Of a stretch of 64,000 nt of DNA, positions 36,753 through 45,602 are shown in pieces; position 1 is the stretch's first letter, and every line of letters begins with the position of its first letter. Both the position numbers and the translations under genes were made by a program. The notes beneath the pieces were generated by a model. The model was not told where the DNA came from. It did no database searches and saw only the letters and a list, made by a program, of their open reading frames with translations. The stretch is from Spirulina sp. SIO3F2. GTDB taxonomy: Bacteria; Cyanobacteriota; Cyanobacteriia; Cyanobacteriales; Spirulinaceae. The stretch spans positions 23,335-87,334 of the forward strand of contig JAAHHN010000002.1 in assembly GCA_010672165.1 (NCBI GenBank), read 5' to 3'.

Positions 36753-37547
36753 ATGCCAAAATTTGACTCACATCTTGATCCGGACGATCTTCGCATTCTC
36801 TGGCCAACGCTGGATTGGCCAGAGAGTTTTGGGATGCCACGAATTCATTATGCTGAGGTTGTTGACTCAACTAATTCCTGGGCTTGGTCACTTGCTTTTG
36901 AACAATCAATACCTCAAGTTTTTGTAGCACACCAACAGACCGCTGGGCGAGGTCAATGGGGACGAACTTGGGTGTCTCCTGTGGGTGGGCTCTATCTTTC
37001 CCTATGGTTACCCACCGCACCAATTCCGCCGTTACTGCTCACACTCGTTAGTGCCTGGGGAATCGCAGAATATCTACGCCAGCATAGAATTCCGGTGCTG
37101 CTCAAATGGCCCAATGATTTGGTGGTGCGGGGGCGCAAGCTGGGAGGGATTAAGGTGGAGGTTCGGCCCACCACTAGCCAAGCAGCGGTCGTTATTGGGG
37201 TTGGTATTAACGGGGCTAACACAATTCTTCCTAACGCGCTTGCGATTCAAGACTGTCTAGAACAGACAGTTGCGACACTGGCCAATCTCGCAGCGGGAGT
37301 CAGTTGTGGGATGTTGGGGGCGATCGCCCGTTATCCTCAGCTCAAGTCATCCGGATTTCTCGCTCGATATTGGGAACTTTTAGAAACCAAGCAACGTTCA
37401 GTCACAGTAGCAGGCGGTCGAGGCCAGATTATTGGTTTAACCTCTCGTGGTCAACTTCGAGTGCGCTTAGTTGCACCAGGGTCAAGTGCTGAGGTTGTTT
37501 GTGAACCAGGCGATGTGCAGATTGGCTATCCTAGCTCTATAACCTGA
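36753..37547 (+). CDS. birA: Biotin--[acetyl-CoA-carboxylase] ligase
   Basis: BirA activates biotin with ATP and attaches it to the biotin carboxyl carrier protein of acetyl-CoA carboxylase. The 264-residue product has the ligase core: DSTNSWAW near residue 30, QQTAGRGQWGRTWVSPVGGLY (biotin loop), LKWPNDLVVRGRKLGGIKVEV and VIGVGINGAN, then a C-terminal SH3-like part. There is no N-terminal DNA-binding domain, so it is a monofunctional ligase. It starts at the base after the potC stop codon. Confidence 0.92.
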   Translation: MPKFDSHLDPDDLRILWPTLDWPESFGMPRIHYAEVVDSTNSWAWSLAFEQSIPQVFVAHQQTAGRGQWGRTWVSPVGGLYLSLWLPTAPIPPLLLTLVSAWGIAEYLRQHRIPVLLKWPNDLVVRGRKLGGIKVEVRPTTSQAAVVIGVGINGANTILPNALAIQDCLEQTVATLANLAAGVSCGMLGAIARYPQLKSSGFLARYWELLETKQRSVTVAGGRGQIIGLTSRGQLRVRLVAPGSSAEVVCEPGDVQIGYPSSIT

Positions 37548-37755
37548 GCGCTCCAATCAAACTTCTCCGCCAACTATAAAGAATATAGACTACAATGCAC
37601 AACCGTAGTCTTGCCCAGCATATCGTTCCAAAAACAAGCAATTCTCACCATTGGCCTACTACTAACTAATGGTAATTTCCAGACCTTGCTTGTTGACTGA
37701 TAGCACAGTTCCAACCCACTCCCTCTTTTGATTCACCGATTCGATTAAGGAATTT

Positions 37756-39327
37756 ATGAGCCAGACCCGTCATCCTTCATTTACGCTGCTTCGGAGTTCT
37801 TTACTCACCAGAAGTCTAGGAATCCTCAGCGGCTTAGGGCTGTTGAGTAGTGGTCTGGCCTGGTCTCAAACTGATGTTTTGGTCGATAATCTGGGGTCAA
37901 CTGCTCCGCCTGCGGCAACCCCTGTGCCTGCAACTCCCCCCCCTGCACCAGCCCAACTCAATAAAGCACCTAAACCTAGCGTTGCTCCAGTTACAGCACC
38001 AGCGCCCAAACCTGCTGTCTCAACGAGCCAGCCGCTGCCAACACCAACCGTTTCCGTTCCCCCACGCTCTACACCCAGCCCGAGCCCCAGTAATCGCCCA
38101 GACAGTAATCCTGCCCCTCGCCCGCCTGTTGCCGCTCAACCACCTGCTGGGCAAACTCAGATTTATATTGATCAAACCCAATATGGCAGTCAGCCTGTAC
38201 CCGGGACGAGTGTAAATCCGCAGGTTGTTGTGCACGATCGCAACCAAGCCTGCAAAACCGTTGTCCAAAATGGTCGCCTTACCCAAGGTAGTTGTGGTAA
38301 TGGTGTTCGTAATACAACTCAAAGTGCTCAAGCTAAACCTATTGCACGTCAGGGAGCTGCTCATCCGCCCCGTGTTGCCATTCCCAATGCGCTCAATCAA
38401 CCACCACGTCCTCTGGCCCGTCGTGGTGTCCCACCGCTGACCCCTGCGCCTCAGCAGAAGTCTGCTCAGACAGTGCGGCGAGTTGTGCCAGAGAGTTTTA
38501 ATCTCCCCCAACTGGTTAACCGTGCACTAAAACGCCCTGCGCCCTATCCAAATAATGGGAATCGTGGTTTGCTCTTTCCCCTTGGGTTTCCTGCTGATAT
38601 TAGCTCTGTATTTGGCTGGCGACTGCACCCCATTTCAGGGGATTGGCGCATGCACAATGGTACTGATCTCGCTGCACCGCAGGGGACACCAGTGGTTGCC
38701 GCTTATCACGGAGAAGTGGTTTTAGCTGAAATGGTGGGTGGTTACGGTAATTTGGTGGTCATGCGCCACGAGGATGGTCATCAAGAATCGCGCTATGCTC
38801 ATTTAGAGCATATCTTTGTGCAGCCCGGAGAATGGGTTGAGCAAGGCGAAGTGATTGGTTTAGTGGGGAACACCGGGAATTCCACTGGCCCACACCTGCA
38901 TTTTGAATGGCGACATTGGGTGGCTAACAACTGGATTCCAGTTGATGCTGGGCCACAATTGCAATGGGCTTTGGCGGAAATGCGCCAGGCTATGCTCCGA
39001 ACACTTCCACCTGAGCAACGTGCCCAACTCGCCCCAGAGCCAGCACCGCCTGAATTGGGCAATATTGCCCTGGGGAGTGGATTGCTTCTGATTACGCCTG
39101 ATGCTGCGGTATCTGAGGGCAGTGATGCGATCGTGCAGACTGACTCAAAGCCGAGTCCTGAGCCACTAAAGACAGAATCAGCGAAGCCTGAAGCTGAATC
39201 TGTTGGCGAAGCGACGAAACCCCTATTTGACCCCCAACCGCTCTATCGCCTAGAGCAATCAAACCCGGATCAACCCCTCAAGGCTTTGCCAGCGAAAGAG
39301 TTGCAAAATTCTGCGATCGCGCCATAG
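37756..39327 (+). CDS. M23-family (LytM-like) peptidoglycan endopeptidase
   Basis: A secreted zinc metallopeptidase that would cut peptide cross-links in peptidoglycan. The 523-residue product has an N-terminal hydrophobic segment (SLGILSGLGLLSSGLAWS) as signal peptide, a long Pro/Ala/Thr/Ser-rich linker, and the LytM domain near residues 275-395. Zinc ligands are visible: MHNGTDLAAPQGTPV (His...Asp) and HLHFEWRHW, with YGNLVVMRHEDG and GQVIGLVGNTGNSTGPHLH-like context around them. A second low-complexity tail follows. The ATG at 37756 has AAGGA seven bases upstream. It is a single gene. Confidence 0.9.
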   Translation: MSQTRHPSFTLLRSSLLTRSLGILSGLGLLSSGLAWSQTDVLVDNLGSTAPPAATPVPATPPPAPAQLNKAPKPSVAPVTAPAPKPAVSTSQPLPTPTVSVPPRSTPSPSPSNRPDSNPAPRPPVAAQPPAGQTQIYIDQTQYGSQPVPGTSVNPQVVVHDRNQACKTVVQNGRLTQGSCGNGVRNTTQSAQAKPIARQGAAHPPRVAIPNALNQPPRPLARRGVPPLTPAPQQKSAQTVRRVVPESFNLPQLVNRALKRPAPYPNNGNRGLLFPLGFPADISSVFGWRLHPISGDWRMHNGTDLAAPQGTPVVAAYHGEVVLAEMVGGYGNLVVMRHEDGHQESRYAHLEHIFVQPGEWVEQGEVIGLVGNTGNSTGPHLHFEWRHWVANNWIPVDAGPQLQWALAEMRQAMLRTLPPEQRAQLAPEPAPPELGNIALGSGLLLITPDAAVSEGSDAIVQTDSKPSPEPLKTESAKPEAESVGEATKPLFDPQPLYRLEQSNPDQPLKALPAKELQNSAIAP

Positions 39328-39422
39328 TCGGAGGGCTTAGAATTTTCTACGTGCTAACCATTTGGTCTTGACGCCAGAAACTACGAATTGAAAGCTGCTA
39401 ATTGCAAACCGAACACAACTCC

Positions 39423-39884
39423 ATGTCCAACTGGCTTGAACATAGTGTACAGATTGAGATTCCAGTTGCTATGGAGCAAGTTTGGTCTTACTGGGCCGAT
39501 CTTGAGCGGATGCCCCAGTGGATGCTTTGGATTGATTCAGTTAAGGAACTAGAAGATGATCCAAGCCTCTCACGATGGACTTTAAGTGCCACGGGTTTGG
39601 AATTTAGTTGGCTAGCCCGCATGCTCAAGAAAATCCCCGGTCAGATCATTCAGTGGGAATCTGTCGATGGCTTGCCCAATCGTGGTGCTGTACGCTTTTA
39701 CGATCGCCATGACCATAGTATCGTTCGCCTAACGGTTGCCTATGCGATCCCTGGAATTGTGGGTGAAATTATGGATAACCTGTTTTTGGGTAAACTGGTG
39801 GAGGATATGCTCCATCAGAGTTTAGTTCGTTTTAGTAAATATGCTCAAGCGCAAGCTGGTCAATCCAATTCTCTCCAATCCTAA
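39423..39884 (+). CDS. SRPBCC-family (START/Coq10-like) protein
   Basis: A small lipid- or aromatic-ligand-binding fold protein. The 153-residue product begins MSNWLEHSVQIEIPVAMEQV, then WSYWADLERMPQWMLWIDSV, which is the start of the cyclase/dehydrase (polyketide cyclase, Coq10-like) family. WESVDGLPNRGAVRFYDR in the second half fits as well. The ATG at 39423 is used; the frame also runs from a TTG at 39402. Ligand and role are unknown; in cyanobacteria such proteins are often linked to pigment or quinone metabolism. Confidence 0.75.
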   Translation: MSNWLEHSVQIEIPVAMEQVWSYWADLERMPQWMLWIDSVKELEDDPSLSRWTLSATGLEFSWLARMLKKIPGQIIQWESVDGLPNRGAVRFYDRHDHSIVRLTVAYAIPGIVGEIMDNLFLGKLVEDMLHQSLVRFSKYAQAQAGQSNSLQS

Positions 39885-40325
39885 AATCAAACTGAGTGCA
39901 GAACTAACCTCGAAGGCTGCTTGACATCCTTAGTCAACTCATGAGTGTTGGGTTGAATGATGGCGTAAGCTTGCTTTTTGACGCTAATCCAACGCGATCG
40001 CTGAAACCCACTTTGATTTTACTGTATCAATCCAGTCGTGGACAAAGCAAATATAGGCGAGAATTTAGAAGAACCTCACAATTTGCGTCTTGTCCTGAGT
40101 CTATATATAAGACCGTGCCCATAGCACGGTTGGTGAGTGCAATGAAGAGCTTGATAAAAAATTGAACCTCTTTCCTACGAAAATTGGTAATTAGAGATAT
40201 AGATTTTTATGTTATGTTCCGATGAATAATGCAGGTCAGATGATGACAGTGCAGATGAGATATTGATGTAGAAGAGCACCGTAAGATTAATCTAATGAAG
40301 TTTGGGATAAGAGGAAAGAATCACA
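39885..40325. other. Spacer of 441 bp before cheB, with a small hairpin and a half-element
   Basis: ACCGTGC / GCACGGT form a 7-bp stem with a 5-nt loop at 40112-40130, without a T-tract. Near 40223 the string ATGAATAATGCAGG matches one terminal repeat of the element at 30919-31066, but no partner end is visible. A frame at 39941-40165 has no ribosome-binding site or familiar content. The cheB ribosome-binding site GAGGAAAG lies at 40311-40318. Confidence 0.5.
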
Positions 40326-41402
40326 ATGGCAATCCGGGTTCTAATTGTGGAAGATTCCCTGATTGCTCAAGCTATTCTTAAACGACTCTTAAATCATCCT
40401 CCCCGAGTCGAAGTGGTTGGGATTGCCAGTACTGGTCTTGAGGCACTCAAGCAAATTGCCCAAACTGAACCTGATGTTATTTGCACCGATCTCCATATGC
40501 CTCAGATGAATGGCTTGGAGCTTACCCAAGAAGTGATGGCTCACGCGCCGCGGCCTATTTTAGTGTTTAGTACATCGGTGCAAAAAGAAGACACCCAAAC
40601 TGTGTTTAAGCTCTTAGAAGCTGGTGCAGTAGATGTTGTTCCGAAGCCCCGGATTGAAAGTCCAGAAAACTATGCTCAACTGCAACAGCATTTATTACAA
40701 CGGATTCAGGTTTTAGCTGGGGTAAAAGTCTTTACACGGAAACCTCAGCGACGTCATACAGAAATACTGAACACCAAAGTTTCTCGATCATCAGCTAATT
40801 TTGTGCGGCCCCTATGTTCTCTCATCCGACCCCGTATTGTGGCGATTGGGGCATCAACAGGGGGGCCACAAGCCTTTAAAACAATTCTCTCGCAACTCCC
40901 CAGCCACTTTTCGGTACCTGTGCTTTGTGTGCAGCATATTAGTGTGGGATTTTTAACAGGTCTATTGGATTGGCTACGACCTCTATGCTTGTTGCCTATC
41001 CAGATTGCAACAGCGGGAGAACGGCCTCAACCCGGCACTATCTACTTTGCACCGGAACAATTTCATCTAGAAATTGATTATCGAGGATGTTTTGCTTATA
41101 GCGCTCGAACGCCTGTGGATGGCCACCGTCCGTCTGTAACAGTGCTGTTCAATTCGGTGGCAGCTTATTACAAGGCATCAGCTTTGGGCGTTTTACTTAC
41201 AGGCATGGGACAAGATGGTGCTTATGGACTCCAGGCGATTGACCAAGCTGGAGGTCAGACGATTGCCCAGAATAAAGCCAGCTCCGTTGTATTTGGGATG
41301 CCCCAAGAAGCGATCGCCCTTGGGGCCGCCCAGCAAATTTTGTCCTTGGAGACAATCGCGCCAATGATTATTCAACAGTGTTGTTCCCAGCTGGACGATT
41401 GA
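40326..41402 (+). CDS. cheB: Chemotaxis response-regulator protein-glutamate methylesterase (orphan)
   Basis: CheB demethylates chemoreceptors once its receiver domain is phosphorylated. The 358-residue product has an N-terminal receiver domain with VLIVEDSLIAQAIL and phospho-acceptor Asp55 in VICTDLHMPQMNG, then a C-terminal methylesterase domain with Ser177 in GASTGGP, His204 in VQHIS and Asp297 in GMGQDGA. The catalytic triad is complete. There is no cheR or receptor gene nearby, so partner proteins are elsewhere; a pilus ATPase gene lies 2 kb away, which would fit phototaxis (inference). Its 3' end overlaps that of the convergent S9 peptidase by 35 bp. Confidence 0.9.
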   Translation: MAIRVLIVEDSLIAQAILKRLLNHPPRVEVVGIASTGLEALKQIAQTEPDVICTDLHMPQMNGLELTQEVMAHAPRPILVFSTSVQKEDTQTVFKLLEAGAVDVVPKPRIESPENYAQLQQHLLQRIQVLAGVKVFTRKPQRRHTEILNTKVSRSSANFVRPLCSLIRPRIVAIGASTGGPQAFKTILSQLPSHFSVPVLCVQHISVGFLTGLLDWLRPLCLLPIQIATAGERPQPGTIYFAPEQFHLEIDYRGCFAYSARTPVDGHRPSVTVLFNSVAAYYKASALGVLLTGMGQDGAYGLQAIDQAGGQTIAQNKASSVVFGMPQEAIALGAAQQILSLETIAPMIIQQCCSQLDD

Positions 41403-43317
41403 AAATTTCCACTGGTGCTAAATCCTCAGCGGGCTCAAACCCAAACATCTGACTGTAGAAATAAAACTCACCATCAAGAGCGCGTTTAATCGTCTCAGCT
41501 TGACGAAACCCATGTTGTTCCTCAGCAAACGAGACATAGGCGACGGGTAAGCCCTTAGCTTTAAGTACAGCTACCATCATTTCGGCTTGATTGGGAGGGA
41601 CAACTTTGTCCTGCAAGCCTTGAAAAAAGATCACGGGGCAGTTGAGTTGGTCGGCGTGATGAATCGGCGATCGCGCCTGATAGATCTCCTGCTCTTCGGG
41701 ATAACGACCAACTAAACCATCCAGATAACGGGCCTCGAATTTATGGGTATCTTGAGCCAGTGCTTCAAGATCGCTTACGCCGTAATAGCTTGCACCGGCT
41801 TTAAACACATCGGTAAATGTTAAGGCTGCCAGCGTTGTGTAGCCGCCAGCGCTACCGCCTGCGATCGCCAGACGTTCACCATCAACCCTGTTTTGGACGG
41901 CTAGATACTTAGCCACATTGGCGCAGTCTGCCACATCCACAATGCCCCAATTCCCCTGGAGCCGTTGGCGATAGTCTCGTCCATAGCCTGTGCTGCCACC
42001 ATAGTTTACATCCACCACCGCAAAACCTCGACTCGTCCAATATTGGATGCGCAAATCCAGAGTGGCACTGGCTGCGGCGGTCGGGCCACCATGACTTTTG
42101 ACACGGAGTGGTGGCTTTTCATTGAGGAGAGCTGTAAAGTCAGGATTCTGAGGCGGATAAAACCAGGCATGGGCCGTTTGACCGTTGTCCGTGGGGAATT
42201 CAATTGCTTCGGGCACAGAGAAGTAATTGGGATCAATCTCCAGGGAACTCGCGGATTTGAGTGTTACTATCTGCTGCGTATCCAAATCAAGTTGCACGAG
42301 TTGAGTGGGGGTTGTGGGTGAGCTGCCAAGAAAGTAGGCCTGGTTGCCTTGAATATTGAGGGCGCTAAGACTGGTGAAGGGCAGAGGAATCGTATCTAAA
42401 GTCTGTTGTTGGAGATTCAGGCGGGCGAGATAGCTAGACCCCTGCTGACTATAGATACAAAGCAACTGCTGCTCATCGAGGAAGCGATAGGGTTGAATGC
42501 CAAAGACCCAATGTGGAAAGCCAAATTCGGCAGACATTTCGTAGACGGGGGTGACGTCTTCACCATGCAGGGCATATAAGTTCCACCAGTTGCTGCGATC
42601 GCTCACAAAAAATAACGTACCTTCAGGCGACCATAGGGGCGCACAAATCGACTCAGTTTTACCTCCGGCCACACAACGGGCTTCACCGAGACGACCGTCG
42701 GCTTGAATAGAAGCAACCCAAAGGCGTGTTCCATCCCAGGGCATCTGAGGATGGTGCCAATCAAGCCAGGCGAGCTGAGTGCCATCAGGACTCAGGCGTG
42801 GCGAACTGTAGAAATCACTGCCCGTAATTAGGTCTGTCACTGCTCCTGTTTGGAGATCGACAGCAGCAATTGTGTTGGTTGGCTCCTGCCATGCTTGGGT
42901 ATGGTTTTCAGACACACAGATCAGGCGATCGCGCTGATTATCCAGCACAATGTCCGCATAGCGGCGGGAATTCTCTGGAGTCAGGGGAACGGGAGCTTGG
43001 CCTTGGCCGGGTTGCTGACGATAGAGACGTTGATCCGCAAAATTCACAAAATAGATGGTGCCCTGCGCAATTAGTAGCGCTCCACCACCATATTCATGAA
43101 CACGCGTACGCACATTAAACGGTGATGGCATGACATCTTTTACTGTCCCATCGCTATAGCACTGCACCAGAACATTACGTCCCCCCTCGGACGGCCGCCC
43201 TTCTAGCCAATAGAGGGTTTCGCCATCAACAGCGACGCCGCCAAGAGCGATATTGCTCGAAACAATTGAATCAGAGGTAATGGGCGATCGCCACGTACCA
43301 AAAGGTGCAGTCGTCAC
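41368..43317 (-). CDS. S9-family prolyl oligopeptidase / acylaminoacyl-peptidase-like
   Basis: A probable cytoplasmic serine peptidase acting on short peptides. The 649-residue product has an N-terminal beta-propeller (repeating WSPEGTLFFVSDRSNWWNL and SPRLSPDGTQLAWLDW segments) and a C-terminal alpha/beta-hydrolase domain with the nucleophile Ser in GGSAGGYTTLAAL near residue 490, Asp in FQGLQDKVVPPNQ and His in EEQHGFR. Family assignment is firm; the exact substrate is not. The start is a GTG at 43315-43317, with no clear ribosome-binding site. It is convergent with and overlaps cheB by 35 bp. Confidence 0.9.
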   Translation of the reverse strand: MTTAPFGTWRSPITSDSIVSSNIALGGVAVDGETLYWLEGRPSEGGRNVLVQCYSDGTVKDVMPSPFNVRTRVHEYGGGALLIAQGTIYFVNFADQRLYRQQPGQGQAPVPLTPENSRRYADIVLDNQRDRLICVSENHTQAWQEPTNTIAAVDLQTGAVTDLITGSDFYSSPRLSPDGTQLAWLDWHHPQMPWDGTRLWVASIQADGRLGEARCVAGGKTESICAPLWSPEGTLFFVSDRSNWWNLYALHGEDVTPVYEMSAEFGFPHWVFGIQPYRFLDEQQLLCIYSQQGSSYLARLNLQQQTLDTIPLPFTSLSALNIQGNQAYFLGSSPTTPTQLVQLDLDTQQIVTLKSASSLEIDPNYFSVPEAIEFPTDNGQTAHAWFYPPQNPDFTALLNEKPPLRVKSHGGPTAAASATLDLRIQYWTSRGFAVVDVNYGGSTGYGRDYRQRLQGNWGIVDVADCANVAKYLAVQNRVDGERLAIAGGSAGGYTTLAALTFTDVFKAGASYYGVSDLEALAQDTHKFEARYLDGLVGRYPEEQEIYQARSPIHHADQLNCPVIFFQGLQDKVVPPNQAEMMVAVLKAKGLPVAYVSFAEEQHGFRQAETIKRALDGEFYFYSQMFGFEPAEDLAPVEIFNRPAGNNTVE

Positions 43318-43461
43318 AGTTTTGTCGGAAGAAACACAATATTCTCAACATACCGGAAAAGTTAAACATCTTAGTTGCAATGACAACCTGCCAAGGAACA
43401 AACTCTTTTAAGATAGTAAACATTCCCTCGCAACACATCGGCTAACAGTCGTGGTTGAACG

Positions 43462-44706
43462 ATGACCCAATCCCAACAACGTCCCCCCGCTCCACCCCCC
43501 GGACGACGTCCCCCTGCTCCACCCCCCGGACGACGACCTCCCGCTCCGCCACCCAAAGCTACTGCCACACCTAAAGCGCGAGCTGGGTCTCCCCCCCGTT
43601 TACCCAACGGCAAAGTTGCACCAGAGCATACCAATCGCCCTGCTGGTCAGCCAAGCTGTGTTGAGCTGCTCAAGAGATCACACGAAGAGGGCTATTCTGA
43701 TGTCCATTTGGGGGTTGGCGAAGTCCCACGAGTGCGCGATCGTGGCGAGATGCTAGAGCTAGACTATCCTAAAACCGATACCGCCACCTTCTGGAGCTGG
43801 ATGCAAGAGCTGGTGACAGAGCAGGAGATGCAGCAGTTCAAAGACACAAAAGAACTCGACACGGCGACGCAGTACGATTTCTCCCGGATACGAATCAACG
43901 TTTTTGATGCGTTGTTAGGCCCATCAATTGTGATGCGGTTGATTCCCAACAAGATCCTCACCTTAGAGCAACTCCGTTCACCGGAGGTCTTTAAAGATAT
44001 TTCTGATGCGCACAAAGGTCTAGTGCTGGTGACCGGACCCACAGGGTCGGGAAAATCGACCACGATGGCAGCGATGATTGACTACATCAACAAAGAGCAT
44101 GCCAAACATATCATTACTATTGAAGACCCGATTGAATTTGTCCATCAAAGCCGAAAATCGTTGATTAAGCACCGAGAAGTGGGAACCCATACGTTGCTAT
44201 TTGATAATGCCCTGAAGGCGGCACTCCGGGAAGATCCGGATCTGATTTTGGTGGGGGAAATGCGCGATCGCGGCACGGTGAACACTGCTCTCAAAGCTGC
44301 TCAAACAGGTCACTTGGTAATGGGAACGTTGCACACGAATAGCGCAGTCAAAACCATTGACCGAATTTTGAATCTCTATTCTGCCGAAGAGCAAGATGCA
44401 ATGCAGATTGCAATTGCTGAGTCCTTGGTGGCGATTATTGCTCAGGGTCTGTGCCGAACGACAGATGGTAAACGGGCCGCTTTTCATGACATTTTGATCA
44501 ATACTGAGACGATGAAGGAATACATCGCTAAGGGCCGATACGAGGAAATGCATGAATTGATGCAAACCAGTGAATACGATGGCATGATCACCATGAATAT
44601 GTCACTCTATAACCTCTATGAAGAGGGGCGTATTACCGAAGAGACGGCATTAGAAAAATCGCCCACCCCCAACGAGATGGCTCAAATGCTACGGGGACGC
44701 ATCTAA
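43462..44706 (+). CDS. pilT: Type IV pilus retraction ATPase (PilT family) with Pro-rich N-terminus
   Basis: A hexameric ATPase that powers pilus retraction and twitching motility. The 414-residue product has Walker A GPTGSGKSTT near residue 195, the Asp box IITIEDPIEFVH, Walker B LILVGEMRD and the His box TGHLVMGTLHTNSA. The N-terminal ~55 residues are unusual: a repeat RRPPAPPPGRRPPAPPP followed by a basic linker, which canonical PilT lacks. Cyanobacteria carry several PilT paralogues, and which one this is cannot be settled by sequence alone. The KaiB-fold gene follows after 10 bp, so the two form an operon. Confidence 0.9.
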   Translation: MTQSQQRPPAPPPGRRPPAPPPGRRPPAPPPKATATPKARAGSPPRLPNGKVAPEHTNRPAGQPSCVELLKRSHEEGYSDVHLGVGEVPRVRDRGEMLELDYPKTDTATFWSWMQELVTEQEMQQFKDTKELDTATQYDFSRIRINVFDALLGPSIVMRLIPNKILTLEQLRSPEVFKDISDAHKGLVLVTGPTGSGKSTTMAAMIDYINKEHAKHIITIEDPIEFVHQSRKSLIKHREVGTHTLLFDNALKAALREDPDLILVGEMRDRGTVNTALKAAQTGHLVMGTLHTNSAVKTIDRILNLYSAEEQDAMQIAIAESLVAIIAQGLCRTTDGKRAAFHDILINTETMKEYIAKGRYEEMHELMQTSEYDGMITMNMSLYNLYEEGRITEETALEKSPTPNEMAQMLRGRI

Positions 44707-44716
44707 GCATCGGGAT

Positions 44717-45472
44717 GTGAGCAGCCCAAGCCACAACCATGATGTATTTAAGGGGATCGCCTTGCTAACGCCAGGGGGAGATGTGCTTTATGCGATTGAT
44801 GCCAACCGGCAAGGCCGCTGGCATGTGCATTTATGTACTGCCATACAAACCCTATTACATTTGCCTGAGCCTCCTTTTTTCTTGATGCCGGCCTACAGTG
44901 CAACTCTCGATCGCTGGCGCGATCCGCGCACAGGTCAACTGCACACCTATGCTGAACTCTATCCGCCTCTACGGGCTTATCCAACCCTACTGAATGCGAT
45001 TTTCAGCACCCCTGGACAGATTTGGACTGAAATTCCCTGGTACCGATCAAACACTGACCCCCTCGTCATTGAACAATATCGTGAGCGCTTTGCCCCTCTT
45101 TGGGATTATCATGCTTGGCTCTTATCTTATGATGATTGGCAGAGTCTTCAACAGACGTCCACACCTGTTAGTCCCCCCTTGAACACAGCAACGTCATCGA
45201 CTTCGGTTACTAACTATGTCTTGCGAGTATTTGTTTCAGGACATAACCGAGTAATGGAAGGACACCTGCTTCGTCTACACCAGTTTCTAGAAACGCATTT
45301 CACCCAGCCCTATACTCTCAAGGTGGTGGATATTCTCAAAAATCCTGAACTGGCTGAAGCCGATCAGGTCACAGCAACACCAACTTTAGTACGCATTACA
45401 CCCCAACCGACTCGGCGGATCGTGGGGACGTTTAGTGATGCAAATCAACTGCTGGATTTGTTGCTAGTCTAG
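44717..45472 (+). CDS. Protein with N-terminal unknown domain and C-terminal KaiB-like domain
   Basis: The 251-residue product ends in a KaiB/SasA-sensor-like thioredoxin fold: NYVLRVFVSGHNRVMEGHLL, then HFTQPYTLKVVDILKNPELA, TATPTLVRITPQPTRRIVG and the terminal helix. This is the region by which SasA-type proteins bind KaiC. The N-terminal ~150 residues are not a known kinase domain; they start as a mixed alpha/beta domain (GIALLTPGGDVLYAIDANRQ), rich in Trp, Tyr and Pro. The start is a GTG at 44717, 10 bp after the pilT stop. Its TAG stop (45470-45472) lies within the end of element R1-B. A clock or pilus regulatory role is inference from domain and neighbour. Confidence 0.75.
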   Translation: MSSPSHNHDVFKGIALLTPGGDVLYAIDANRQGRWHVHLCTAIQTLLHLPEPPFFLMPAYSATLDRWRDPRTGQLHTYAELYPPLRAYPTLLNAIFSTPGQIWTEIPWYRSNTDPLVIEQYRERFAPLWDYHAWLLSYDDWQSLQQTSTPVSPPLNTATSSTSVTNYVLRVFVSGHNRVMEGHLLRLHQFLETHFTQPYTLKVVDILKNPELAEADQVTATPTLVRITPQPTRRIVGTFSDANQLLDLLLV

Positions 45473-45579
45473 GGCACGTTACTAATAAATGTCCAAAGTC
45501 TTACGAGACAATTGAGCGCCGACCCCAAAAACAGGGTAAGAGGCTGTAAGACAGTTACAACATTAATGACAGCCCCTAG
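45469..45579. mobile_element. Inverted-repeat element, family R1, copy B
   Basis: The ends are CTAGGGCACGTTACTAATAA (left) and, reverse complemented, CTAGGGGCTGTCATTAATG (right). The family core GCCGACCCCAAAAAC is at 45518-45532. An inner GTCTTAC / GTAAGAC pair is present. This copy is shorter than A and C. Its left edge supplies the TAG stop codon of the KaiB-fold gene, and its right edge lies 23 bp past the stop of the minus-strand fabF, so it may serve as the 3' hairpin for both transcripts. Confidence 0.6.
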
Positions 45580-45602
45580 CTTGATTGGCTGAACTTCAGC
45601 TT

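Noticed and set aside
39941-40165. 74-residue frame upstream of cheB
   Set aside because: It has no ribosome-binding site or recognisable content and runs through a hairpin.
40223-40243. Second full copy of the 148-bp element near 40.2 kb
   Set aside because: Only one end is present; no matching opposite end is visible within 300 bp on either side.
43371-43634. Gly/Arg-rich minus-strand frame
   Set aside because: It is the antisense of the Pro-Arg repeat at the start of pilT and has no independent support.
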